This document shows positions 10,548 to 17,666 of a DNA stretch of 64,000 nt, in pieces (positions within the stretch are counted from its first letter, which is position 1; the number at the start of each line of letters is the position of its first letter). Position numbers and translations under genes: made by a program. The notes under the pieces are model-generated. The model was not told where the DNA came from. It saw only the letters and a list, made by a program, of their open reading frames with translations, and did no database searches. The DNA is taken from assembly GCF_019668465.1 (NCBI RefSeq), contig NZ_AP024828.1:5146001-5210000 (forward strand). The letters run 5' to 3'. This DNA comes from Mycobacterium senriense. GTDB lineage: Bacteria > Actinomycetota > Actinomycetes > Mycobacteriales > Mycobacteriaceae.

Positions 10548-10954
10548 GACCAATCGGGCGGTTCCATCACATCGGAGTCGCGACCGAGTCGATCGCGCGC
10601 GATGAGGCCATTTACGCGCAGCTCGGTTACCAGCGTGAGGACGAGGAATTCGTCGATCCGGCGCAAGGAGTCCGTGGCCTATTCCTGGTGGGACCTGGGC
10701 CGCGCCTCGAATTACTTGAACCACTCGAAGGAAGTACTACGCTCGACCCCTGGCTAGAAGCGGGCAGTCGCCTTTACCACCAGGCTTACGAAGTCGACGA
10801 CCTTAACGCATCTCTGGATTCGGCGCGGAAAGAACTGCGCGCGCACATCCTTCGCCCTCCGATGCCGTCACCAGCGTTTGGAGGACGGTCGGTATCGTTC
10901 CTGATTCTCCGCAATCGCTCGGTGATCGAGCTAGTCCAAGCCGCAAAGGCCTAA
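10544..10954 (+). CDS. VOC/glyoxalase-fold protein, methylmalonyl-CoA epimerase-like
   Basis: A 136-residue vicinal-oxygen-chelate protein. The opening FHHIGVATESI carries the first metal-ligand histidine. HQAYEVDDL supplies the second ligand, and VIELVQ near the end supplies the glutamate. The layout resembles methylmalonyl-CoA epimerase, which would fit epimerising or rearranging a branched acyl thioester. The ATG overlaps the GNAT stop (ATGA). I cannot tell whether its substrate is a CoA or an ACP ester. Its place between a GNAT and a dehydratase/reductase points to work on the acyl unit. Confidence 0.7.
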   Translation: MRPIGRFHHIGVATESIARDEAIYAQLGYQREDEEFVDPAQGVRGLFLVGPGPRLELLEPLEGSTTLDPWLEAGSRLYHQAYEVDDLNASLDSARKELRAHILRPPMPSPAFGGRSVSFLILRNRSVIELVQAAKA

Positions 10955-10960
10955 CAGCTC

Positions 10961-12481
10961 ATGGACGGGCTCTGCATCACGCCATCTGATATGGCTTTGT
11001 TCAGCGCCGTCAGTCACGACGTGAATCCGCTTCACATGAGTGCGGATTACGCGCACCGTACCCCGTTTGGCGAACAGGTGGTCTTCGGCATTCTGGCTGC
11101 GCTGGCAACGCTGCAGTGGACGCCAGCCCGCCCAGCGCAGGCGCTCAGTGGTGTGTCTTTGCTCTTCTTAGAGCCGCTTTTTGTCGGAGTAACTTATCGA
11201 GTAATCGTCAAACCAGATGCGGCAAAAGATAGTATCGAGGTCCTCGATGGGCGACGCCGCTTGGTCGAGGCCACATTCACCTATCAGGACGCGGCCCGCC
11301 GCTCGACTGCAAGCCTGCCGCAGGTGGCAGCGACAGCTAGCCGAACAGCACCTCAGGAGTGGGACGAAGCGACCCTGCCGGACAGTTTTAGCGTCGCGGG
11401 GCATTACATGCCTCCCTCATCGGAAATGCAGCAACTAATCGTGCGGTGGGGACTATGCGAGAAAGGCATAACGCCCGAACAGATCGCGTCACTCGCTTGG
11501 ACCAGTTACGTGGTTGGCATGGAGATTCCGGGCAGACAGGCCGCTTATTCGCGGCTGGAAATGACGTTCGCCGCTGACAAGGTCGCCTTGACGACACCGT
11601 ATTCGTACAACGTAGAGCTCGTCCGCAAGGACTCACGGTTCAACTTGCTTCGCTTGGCGGCGCAGCTGCGAGCCGATGAAGCGGTAGTGGCAGATGCTCG
11701 GATCGCAGCGTTTCTGCGCAGCGGTTCACGAATTTGCTCGCGAGAGTCGCTAGAACTGTGGTTGTTGCCTTCGCAGGCGCTCCGCGGCAAGGTCGCACTG
11801 GTGATCGGCGGCAGCCGAGGGCTTGGCGCAGCCCTTGTCAGTGCGTTAGCGTCACAAGGCTGCACTGTACTGCTTAACTACGCGCGCTCACGCGAAGAAG
11901 CAGAAGCCTTGCGCGACAGTCTGACTGGAACACACGGCGGAGTGCGGCTGGTGCCTGGCGATGCGGCTGACCACGATTGGTGCCGACGGCAGAGCGAATG
12001 GTTAGCAAAGGAGTTCGGTGGACTCGATTTCTTAATCTGCAATGCAAGTCCTGCGATTCGTACGCTCGATTTCGCGGCGGATACTTTGGAGCGCATGCAT
12101 CAGTTTGTGGAACAGAGCCTGCGGCTAGTGACCGTGCCGCTTGCGGCTTTTTTGGGAACACTCAAGGAGCGTAACGGGCGGCCGATTGTGATTTCCTCCA
12201 TGTATTCCAAGACGGCTCCCGCCGATTTCCCGCACTATGTCGCGGCCAAGTCCGCCATCGAAGGCCTGATGCGGTCGCTAGCGAATCGGGACGCGACATC
12301 CCGTGGCATGTTAGTCCGGCCCCCAAAACTGCTAACCGATCAGACAAATACACCGCTAGGCAAAAAAGGCGCCCTCATGCCGGAACAGGTTGCTGCAAAG
12401 GTCGTCTCGCTGTTGCTCGAAGAGCCGCAGCCGGGCGTGCAGATCGTTGAAGACTTCGAGGTTACTTCTAGTAGAAAGTAA
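10961..12481 (+). CDS. MaoC-like hydratase / SDR reductase fusion
   Basis: A 506-residue two-domain protein. Residues 1-120 are a MaoC hotdog domain with the hydratase-2 motif: Asp20, then NP, then His25 in SHDVNPLH, followed by FGEQVVFGILA. Residues about 120-265 are probably a second, degenerate hotdog repeat. Residues about 270-500 are a short-chain dehydrogenase with the cofactor loop GGSRGLG near 283-289, and catalytic Tyr426 and Lys430 in YVAAK. Together these would reduce a 3-oxoacyl thioester and hydrate or dehydrate it. It starts seven bases after the VOC gene and ends the FkbH-ACP operon, so the substrate is likely the carrier-bound acyl unit for the amino sugar. The fusion is uncommon. 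Confidence 0.75.
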   Translation: MDGLCITPSDMALFSAVSHDVNPLHMSADYAHRTPFGEQVVFGILAALATLQWTPARPAQALSGVSLLFLEPLFVGVTYRVIVKPDAAKDSIEVLDGRRRLVEATFTYQDAARRSTASLPQVAATASRTAPQEWDEATLPDSFSVAGHYMPPSSEMQQLIVRWGLCEKGITPEQIASLAWTSYVVGMEIPGRQAAYSRLEMTFAADKVALTTPYSYNVELVRKDSRFNLLRLAAQLRADEAVVADARIAAFLRSGSRICSRESLELWLLPSQALRGKVALVIGGSRGLGAALVSALASQGCTVLLNYARSREEAEALRDSLTGTHGGVRLVPGDAADHDWCRRQSEWLAKEFGGLDFLICNASPAIRTLDFAADTLERMHQFVEQSLRLVTVPLAAFLGTLKERNGRPIVISSMYSKTAPADFPHYVAAKSAIEGLMRSLANRDATSRGMLVRPPKLLTDQTNTPLGKKGALMPEQVAAKVVSLLLEEPQPGVQIVEDFEVTSSRK

Positions 12482-12669
12482 AGCGATTATTGGCAGATCG
12501 TGTCAATCGGGCACATCGATACAAGATATCGAATAGCCTTTTACGGCTTTCAGGCCATCCAACTCTTCGCGAAGCGCGTTCGACGACCGCCCGGAGGCAA
12601 ATTTTTACCCTCACCCCTAGCCGTAAGCATGAATAGGACGAGCAGGATAATCTAAACGGGAGGATTGTG
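12482..12669. promoter_or_regulatory. AT-richer spacer with probable promoter and strong RBS
   Basis: A spacer of about 190 bases, noticeably richer in A and T than the operon before it. It ends with CGGGAGGA at 12657-12664, six bases before the ATG at 12670, a good Shine-Dalgarno that decides the start of the next methyltransferase. No clear terminator hairpin was found. A separate promoter here is inferred from the composition change and the gap. Confidence 0.4.
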
Positions 12670-13686
12670 ATGCAGATTACGAATTATGCCTTTGAAAAAG
12701 GCCTTTCGCTTGCCCACTCGGTATGGGCGGAATTTCGACGGTATCCAAAATCCCCCGAAAAAATGTTGAAATCGAAGCTATATAACAGTTTCTGGTACTA
12801 CGACGTTGAATTGATGCCAGGAATAATTACTAAAGGTCAGTTCCCCCAGGCAATGCCGCTGCTTCCTAGGATGCTTCTACGCAATTGCGACCTTAACGAT
12901 GCAGACTGCCTGGATGTCGGAAGCATGGAAGGGTTACTACCAGTCCTAATGTGTCGACAGGGCGCTAAGCGGGTTCTCGCGACCGACTTCATCTTCCATT
13001 GCTATATGAAGATGCGGGCACTAATGACATATTATGAAGTCGACTTCTCATTTCAAAGAATTGGCCATCTTTACGATCTCTCGAGCAAGATTCATAGTCG
13101 CCAGTGGCCCGGATTTGATCTGATCAATTTATCCGGCGTGCTTTATCATGTTTTTTCCCCATTCCACGTGCTTGCCGGCCTACGGCCCTTGCTGAAGAAA
13201 AACGGCTTGATGATTGTTTCAACCAACGTGGTCGACCGAGAAGAATTTGCAATCGAATTCAACAACTCTGGCAGGTTTCAGGCGGAGGTTAATACTTTTT
13301 GGTATCTTACAATTCCGATGTTCGACTATATGCTGCGCTATTTCCAGCTCGCACCGGTCGATTGTCTTTATTACAAGTACCCTGTTCAAGACAAGGTTCG
13401 CTGGGTTGAGGGCTCAAATGCCGGCTACTTGGCCGTTGTGTGCCGGGCGGTTGAGGACAAAGGTGCTGGATTCGGTGATAGTTGGCTGAGCGGCTCGGTT
13501 GCCGAGTCTTGGGAATACCTGCTCTGCAACCAAAGAATGATGGATGGCCAGCGCCGGTCGCGGATTAGCTATCAGTACGAAGACGGCCCAATCGACCTGC
13601 GGGAACGCGTCAACCGAACGGCACCCCTGGAGGCCGCGCCCACCCCCCAGGACACAAGCTTGCTCAGGCTGGCTGACAGGATTTGA
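12670..13686 (+). CDS. SAM-dependent methyltransferase (class I)
   Basis: A 338-residue class I methyltransferase. The SAM-binding motif is LDVGSMEGLLPVL, followed by KRVLATDF, and FDLINLSGVLYHV marks the post-core strand. It resembles the CmoB-like or DUF1698-like methyltransferases and sugar O-methyltransferases seen in glycan clusters. GGGAGG six bases upstream selects the ATG at 12670 over the GTG just before it. Base use is AT-richer and codon use less biased than in the flanking genes (for example ata, tta, aaa codons), suggesting recent transfer. It lies between the acyl-ACP operon and the amino-sugar operon, so it may methylate the terminal sugar or its acyl group. The exact substrate is unknown. 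Confidence 0.75.
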   Translation: MQITNYAFEKGLSLAHSVWAEFRRYPKSPEKMLKSKLYNSFWYYDVELMPGIITKGQFPQAMPLLPRMLLRNCDLNDADCLDVGSMEGLLPVLMCRQGAKRVLATDFIFHCYMKMRALMTYYEVDFSFQRIGHLYDLSSKIHSRQWPGFDLINLSGVLYHVFSPFHVLAGLRPLLKKNGLMIVSTNVVDREEFAIEFNNSGRFQAEVNTFWYLTIPMFDYMLRYFQLAPVDCLYYKYPVQDKVRWVEGSNAGYLAVVCRAVEDKGAGFGDSWLSGSVAESWEYLLCNQRMMDGQRRSRISYQYEDGPIDLRERVNRTAPLEAAPTPQDTSLLRLADRI

Positions 13687-13695
13687 CTCCCGACA

Positions 13696-14814
13696 TCACA
13701 CTGAAAACGTCCTGCATGCGTCAATCACTCGAGAGACGCTCTCGTCCGAAAGGTGAGGGCCGATGGGTAGGCTGAGGTGGGTGCGCGCCGCCTTCTCCGC
13801 GATGGGGAAGGCCCCCTCACCCAGCGCGAGTGAGGCGAAGGCGCCGGATAGGTGAGAGGGAATCGGATAATGCACCAAAGTCTGAATCCCGTTATCAGCC
13901 AAATGACTTTGAAGCTTATCTCGCGACGCGTGGTCCACCACGTATAGGTGCCAAACGTGTTCACGGTTAGCCGCAACTTTGGGCAGTTCCAGCCCAGCGA
14001 TGTCGGCCAGCTCGTTCGTATACCGCTTCGAGATGGCTTGGCGGCGAGCGTTCCAGATGTCAAGGTGCTGCAACTTGATACGTAGGACGGCCGACTGAAT
14101 CTCATCGAGCCTGGAATTAACTCCAAGCACGTCATGCATATATTTCTTCGCGCTTCCGTAGTTGCCGAGCGAGCGGACCCGCGCAGCAATGTCGGGGTTG
14201 TCGGTGGTGACTGCTCCCCCATCGCCAAGTGCCCCAAGGTTTTTCCCGGGGTAAAAACTCCATGCAACTGCGTCGCCATGAGCGCCGACGCGGCGGCCGT
14301 CGTACCGGGCGCCGTGCGCCTGCGCCGCATCTTCTACTACTGCCAGGCCGTGTGCTCTCGCCACCGCCAAAAGCTCCGTGAGGTCGGCAGGCTGGCCGTA
14401 GAGGTGCACCGGGACCAGCGCTCGCGTTCGCGCGGTCATCGCCTGCGCTACCCGAGCCGGATCGAGGTTCCACTGGCCAACGATCGGCTCAACGCCTACC
14501 GGGCGAGCACCCGTCTTTGCCACCGCAATCCAAGTTGCAATAAACGTGTCGCTGGGGACAATCACCTCGTCCCCCGGGCCGATTCCAAGCGCCCTCAACG
14601 CGAGTGTGATGGCGTCCAAGCCGTTTCCGACTCCGACGGCGTGTTTGGCCTCGACGAATGCGGCGAACTCATATTCAAATGCCGCAGTTTCTTCACCACG
14701 CACGTACCAGCCTCTGCGCACCACACGTGTGATGGCGTCCAGCAACGCGGCTTCGACCTCTTGGGTGGCCGCGCGGACGTCCAAGAATGGCACTGCATCG
14801 GGAAGGTCACTCAT
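13696..14814 (-). CDS. DegT/DnrJ/EryC1/StrS aminotransferase (sugar 3-aminotransferase, FdtB/QdtB-like)
   Basis: A 372-residue PLP-dependent sugar aminotransferase. The Schiff-base lysine is Lys191 in SFYPGKNLGALGDGG, and the PLP pyridine-nitrogen aspartate is Asp162 in EDAAQAHG. The opening VPFLDVRAATQEVEAALLDA matches the 3-amino-sugar branch (FdtB, QdtB). It is the last gene of a leftward set after two FdtA-like ketoisomerases, the usual pairing for dTDP-3-amino-3,6-dideoxy-hexose. The reaction would be glutamate-dependent amination of dTDP-3-keto-6-deoxyhexose. Whether galacto or gluco depends on the upstream isomerase. The gene converges on the methyltransferase at 12670, with 9 bases between their stops. 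Confidence 0.87.
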   Translation of the reverse strand: MSDLPDAVPFLDVRAATQEVEAALLDAITRVVRRGWYVRGEETAAFEYEFAAFVEAKHAVGVGNGLDAITLALRALGIGPGDEVIVPSDTFIATWIAVAKTGARPVGVEPIVGQWNLDPARVAQAMTARTRALVPVHLYGQPADLTELLAVARAHGLAVVEDAAQAHGARYDGRRVGAHGDAVAWSFYPGKNLGALGDGGAVTTDNPDIAARVRSLGNYGSAKKYMHDVLGVNSRLDEIQSAVLRIKLQHLDIWNARRQAISKRYTNELADIAGLELPKVAANREHVWHLYVVDHASRDKLQSHLADNGIQTLVHYPIPSHLSGAFASLALGEGAFPIAEKAARTHLSLPIGPHLSDESVSRVIDACRTFSV

Positions 14815-14949
14815 GGGCGCACCGATACCAAAGGTTCACGCTTTGATCACCACCGCTCGAAATCCTATCCACTACTGCCATGCCAGCCGCACCCATATCC
14901 TGGGTCATAGCCCCTTGGGGCCGTTTTGAATTTGGAAACGGTGGTCGGG

Positions 14950-15378
14950 TCAGCGGCTCCCGCCCCCGCTAGCTCGAACCATCGATAGAAATTCGTCGTA
15001 GTCGCGGATGTAATCGCTCTCGTCATAGACCAGCGAGGCGAACACCAGACATACGGCGCCAGTACAGAAACCAGTGATCTCTCGCCAGATCATGCTGGGA
15101 AGGTAGAGGCCATAGTATGACCGGTCGAGCGAAACGGTTCGTCGACTGTGCCCGTCGTCGAGGGTGACCGCGAACGAACCGGAGACCGCCACAATCAGTT
15201 GCTGCAATCCCAGATGAGCATGTCCGCCGCGTTCGGCACCGCCCGGGACGTCGTAGAGGTAATACACCCTCTTGATTGGAAAGGGAACGTGCACACCACC
15301 ATAGAGGGGAGACAGGTTGCCGCTGGCGCTTTCGATCTTGTCCAGATTCACAATTCGGCATTCGTCTACGCGGCTCAT
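14950..15378 (-). CDS. FdtA/QdtA-like dTDP-4-keto-6-deoxyhexose 3,4-ketoisomerase (HAH type)
   Basis: A 142-residue single-domain cupin of the FdtA/WxcM family. The catalytic pair appears as RGGHAH with histidines at 53 and 55, matching the two active-site histidines of FdtA and QdtA. A tyrosine-rich strand (RVYYLYDVPGG) precedes it, and LDRSYYGLYLPSMIWREI is the family's conserved core. Known members move the keto group from C4 to C3 of dTDP-4-keto-6-deoxyglucose, giving the substrate for a 3-aminotransferase, and that enzyme is encoded 135 bases downstream. Its start overlaps the stop of the upstream paralogue by four bases. Galacto or gluco outcome cannot be read by eye. Confidence 0.83.
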   Translation of the reverse strand: MSRVDECRIVNLDKIESASGNLSPLYGGVHVPFPIKRVYYLYDVPGGAERGGHAHLGLQQLIVAVSGSFAVTLDDGHSRRTVSLDRSYYGLYLPSMIWREITGFCTGAVCLVFASLVYDESDYIRDYDEFLSMVRASGGGSR

Positions 15379-15821
15379 TGAGCGTTCCTTACTCGCAGGA
15401 ATTCCTCGTAATCCCGTACGTAGTCATCCGGATCGAAGGGAACAGAGGCAAGCACGAGCGCAACAGAGTTCGTTGAAAAGTTGATCATTTCTCGCCAGAT
15501 GAGACTAGGGACGAACAAAGCGTGGTAGGAGCGATTCAAGGTGTAACGAACCTGGTGAGCGCCGTCGTCGAGCATGACTTCGAAGCTTCCAGAAAGCGCC
15601 AATATTAGTTCTTGGCCGGTCCGATATGCGTGCCCACCTCGCAGCGATCCGCCCGGGACGTCATAGATCCAAAAAGCCCTTTCGATCTCGAATGGCACAT
15701 GACTACCGGACTCGATGAAGGTCAGGTTTCCCCGAGGGTCGTGGATCTTGGGCAAGTCGATCAATCTGCAGTCGCGGGCGCTGATCATGGGCGAAGGCGT
15801 AGCCAGGGCGTCAGTTCGCAT
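15375..15821 (-). CDS. FdtA-like sugar ketoisomerase paralogue (HAY variant)
   Basis: A 148-residue cupin of the same family as the next gene, with WIYDVPGGSLRGGHAY, LALSGSFEVMLDDG and VPSLIWREMI. The second active-site histidine of the HAH motif is Tyr66, so the catalytic pair reads His64/Tyr66. HAY forms occur in other WxcM-like proteins and need not be dead, but activity may differ. ATG at 15788 aligns better with the paralogue than ATG at 15821; neither has a good RBS. The stop overlaps the following gene (ATGA), so the two are co-translated. It could be a second isomerase giving the other stereochemistry, a heterodimer partner, or a decayed copy. Confidence 0.75.
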   Translation of the reverse strand: MRTDALATPSPMISARDCRLIDLPKIHDPRGNLTFIESGSHVPFEIERAFWIYDVPGGSLRGGHAYRTGQELILALSGSFEVMLDDGAHQVRYTLNRSYHALFVPSLIWREMINFSTNSVALVLASVPFDPDDYVRDYEEFLRVRNAQ

Positions 15822-16417
15822 CTCGCGGCGGACACAAGTGCTGGGCGGAGTCCAGACATAGGTTGATCCTGCCAGCCGAGTCGCATGATCGGTCGGCGCC
15901 CGTCGGCATGTCGGCGATCTTGTCCTCGGGGCGGCGGCCGGAGGCGTGTTTGACGCCGGAAGCGATTTCAGGCCCGTCTATCACCAATTGAGCGACCCTG
16001 TTCGAGACCGCAGCGCCGCGCTCGACCGCACCCGAGCCGCAGGGTTGGGGACCCCCTCGTGCCGCATGCGCACTTCGGGAGTCGTCGAACGTCCAGGCGA
16101 CACGAGTGTATTCAATACCAGACGAACCGACTACGTCGACGATTACGGTGACTTGGCGGACAGCAGTCAGTCAGGCCCCGCTGGACCAATGGCGTATCGG
16201 CCTTGGGTGCCAGCGCCCCACGGCACCAGCAGCAATAGTCACCGGATCGCGCGGGCGGGCAAACCGGCAGGCCGATTCGAACGTTCGCCCAACCCACGGT
16301 GAGGACGTGCATTAGCCTGTCCAATACGTGACGGGGCGGCCTTCGGTGAAACCATCGAAACGCGACGAGTACTTATCCGAAGAATGGATTTATTAGCATG
16401 AAAAGGATCAGTGCGCC
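15822..16417. other. 596-base gap between divergent genes, no gene recognised
   Basis: The region separates the leftward amino-sugar operon from the rightward methyltransferase at 16418, so it must carry both promoters. Two stretches read open for over 100 codons: one on the plus strand (15946-16302) and one on the minus strand, stop to stop at about 15811-16176. Neither has a convincing start, RBS or domain. It may be a decayed gene or the scar of an insertion. Composition becomes AT-rich only in the last 100 bases. Confidence 0.4.
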
Positions 16418-17287
16418 ATGACAGTGGGTCAACCAAAAGAGAAGATAGAATTTACCGCTCACAACATCAAACTTGACGATGGAACCTTCACTAGACCTGA
16501 ATCGACTCAGTCGATGACGGACCATCCATGGTTTATTTCATCACGTGGTGTACTGGAGACAGTATTTCCCGGAGATAAGAGCAAGATTCGCGTCGCGGAT
16601 CTAGGTTGCCTGGAGGGTGGATACGCAGTCGAATTCGCGCGACTCGGCTTTAAAGTTCTCGGGGTCGAGGTGCGCGAGTCGAATATAGCGGCGTGCAACT
16701 ACGTTAAGTCCAGAACCAATCTTCCCAACCTCGAGTTCGTTCAAGATGACGCTTTCAACATCGCAAAGCATGGCGTCTTCGATGCTGTGTTTTGCTGCGG
16801 ACTCCTGTACCATCTTGATCGCCCAAAGGAGTTTTTGGAAGCCGTCTCGGTTGCGACAAATAAATTGCTGATCTTGCAGACACATTTCTCACTCATCAGT
16901 CGCAATGCTGTGAGATTCAAATTATCTACACGGGCGCGGTGGTTTACCGACAGGATTTTACGGAGACCTGAAAGCACACAGTTCGTCCTTTCAGCGCCGA
17001 CAAAAAACGAGGGCCTAGCCGGCAGGTGGTATACAGAATTCCAAAACAATCAATCGTTCAAGGATCGCGAAAGCGCGAAATGGGCATCCTGGGATAACCG
17101 CCGGTCCTTTTGGATTCAGCGCGAGCACCTCCTACAGACGATTCACGATGTCGGCTTTGATCTCGTGATGGAACAGTACGACAACTTGGAGCCCAACATC
17201 GCTGAAGGCTTGCTAGGTGGCTCGTATGAATCTTTCATGCGCGGCACTTTTATCGGCATTAAAACAGGGCGCAAGGCGCTGACTTGA
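16418..17287 (+). CDS. SAM-dependent methyltransferase (class I)
   Basis: A 289-residue class I methyltransferase. The SAM motif is VADLGCLEGGYAVEFA, followed by VLGVEVRESNI with the acidic ribose-binding residue, then DAVFCCGLLYHLDRP. AAAGGA lies about 11 bases before the ATG. Base composition is clearly AT-richer than the genes to its right, like the methyltransferase at 12670; the two bracket the amino-sugar operon and may have arrived with it. Probable role: O-methylation of a sugar in the terminal part of the glycolipid. No specific family match beyond the fold is claimed. Confidence 0.75.
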   Translation: MTVGQPKEKIEFTAHNIKLDDGTFTRPESTQSMTDHPWFISSRGVLETVFPGDKSKIRVADLGCLEGGYAVEFARLGFKVLGVEVRESNIAACNYVKSRTNLPNLEFVQDDAFNIAKHGVFDAVFCCGLLYHLDRPKEFLEAVSVATNKLLILQTHFSLISRNAVRFKLSTRARWFTDRILRRPESTQFVLSAPTKNEGLAGRWYTEFQNNQSFKDRESAKWASWDNRRSFWIQREHLLQTIHDVGFDLVMEQYDNLEPNIAEGLLGGSYESFMRGTFIGIKTGRKALT

Positions 17288-17666
17288 ACGCCGAGCGGTC
17301 GAGTCTGACACAACCTGCGCCTCTGATAGGAAACGCATCTTCCGGTCCCTGAAAGGGGTTTTCACACGGCCTGCCTGCGTTAAAGCACCGCAGCACCGCT
17401 TGTCGACCTGCTGCATAACCCCTAGCACAGGCTGCAGGCGTGTGAAGAATTCGGCGCCCGATCCGAATCAACTGCGCCTTCGCTGGCGTGAGGCGCGAAA
17501 CCTTCAACTGCCTCGGCTCGAAGTGCTGCCTCGCGCCTGCACAGCGCGACCCGATCAGCCAATCGATCACGGCAACATCGAATGCTCTTCCGAGAACAAC
17601 AAAACCGACAATAATGACCTCTGCGGTCGCCGACCCGCGCACGCGCGACCACCGAAAGGATTCGTC
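17288..17666. other. 379-base intergenic region
   Basis: No gene is recognised. An open frame in phase with the next glycosyltransferase reaches back to 17400 but has no family similarity before GTG 17667. A weak hairpin at 17346-17358 followed by TTTT lies 59 bases after the upstream stop. The right end carries GAAAGGA at 17653-17659, a good RBS for 17667. Confidence 0.4.
17346..17362 (+). terminator. Weak terminator-like hairpin
   Basis: A short stem TCCCT/AGGGG (one G-T wobble) with a GAA loop is followed by four T residues, downstream of the methyltransferase stop at 17287. The stem is short for an intrinsic terminator, so this is only a candidate. Confidence 0.2.

Noticed and set aside
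14134..14910. A 258-codon plus-strand frame over the aminotransferase
   Set aside because: Antisense to a gene with intact PLP lysine and family motifs.
14896..14925. GCCCCTTGGGGC followed by CGTTTT as a terminator
   Set aside because: Once a loop is allowed, the stem is only four base pairs, and the run of T is interrupted. Too weak to call.
15946..16302. Plus-strand frame considered as a transposase remnant
   Set aside because: No DDE or other transposase motif, no terminal inverted repeats and no target duplication could be seen.
17400..17666. N-terminal extension of the GT1 gene at 17667
   Set aside because: The extra residues have no counterpart in the three paralogues, and a good RBS sits before GTG 17667.
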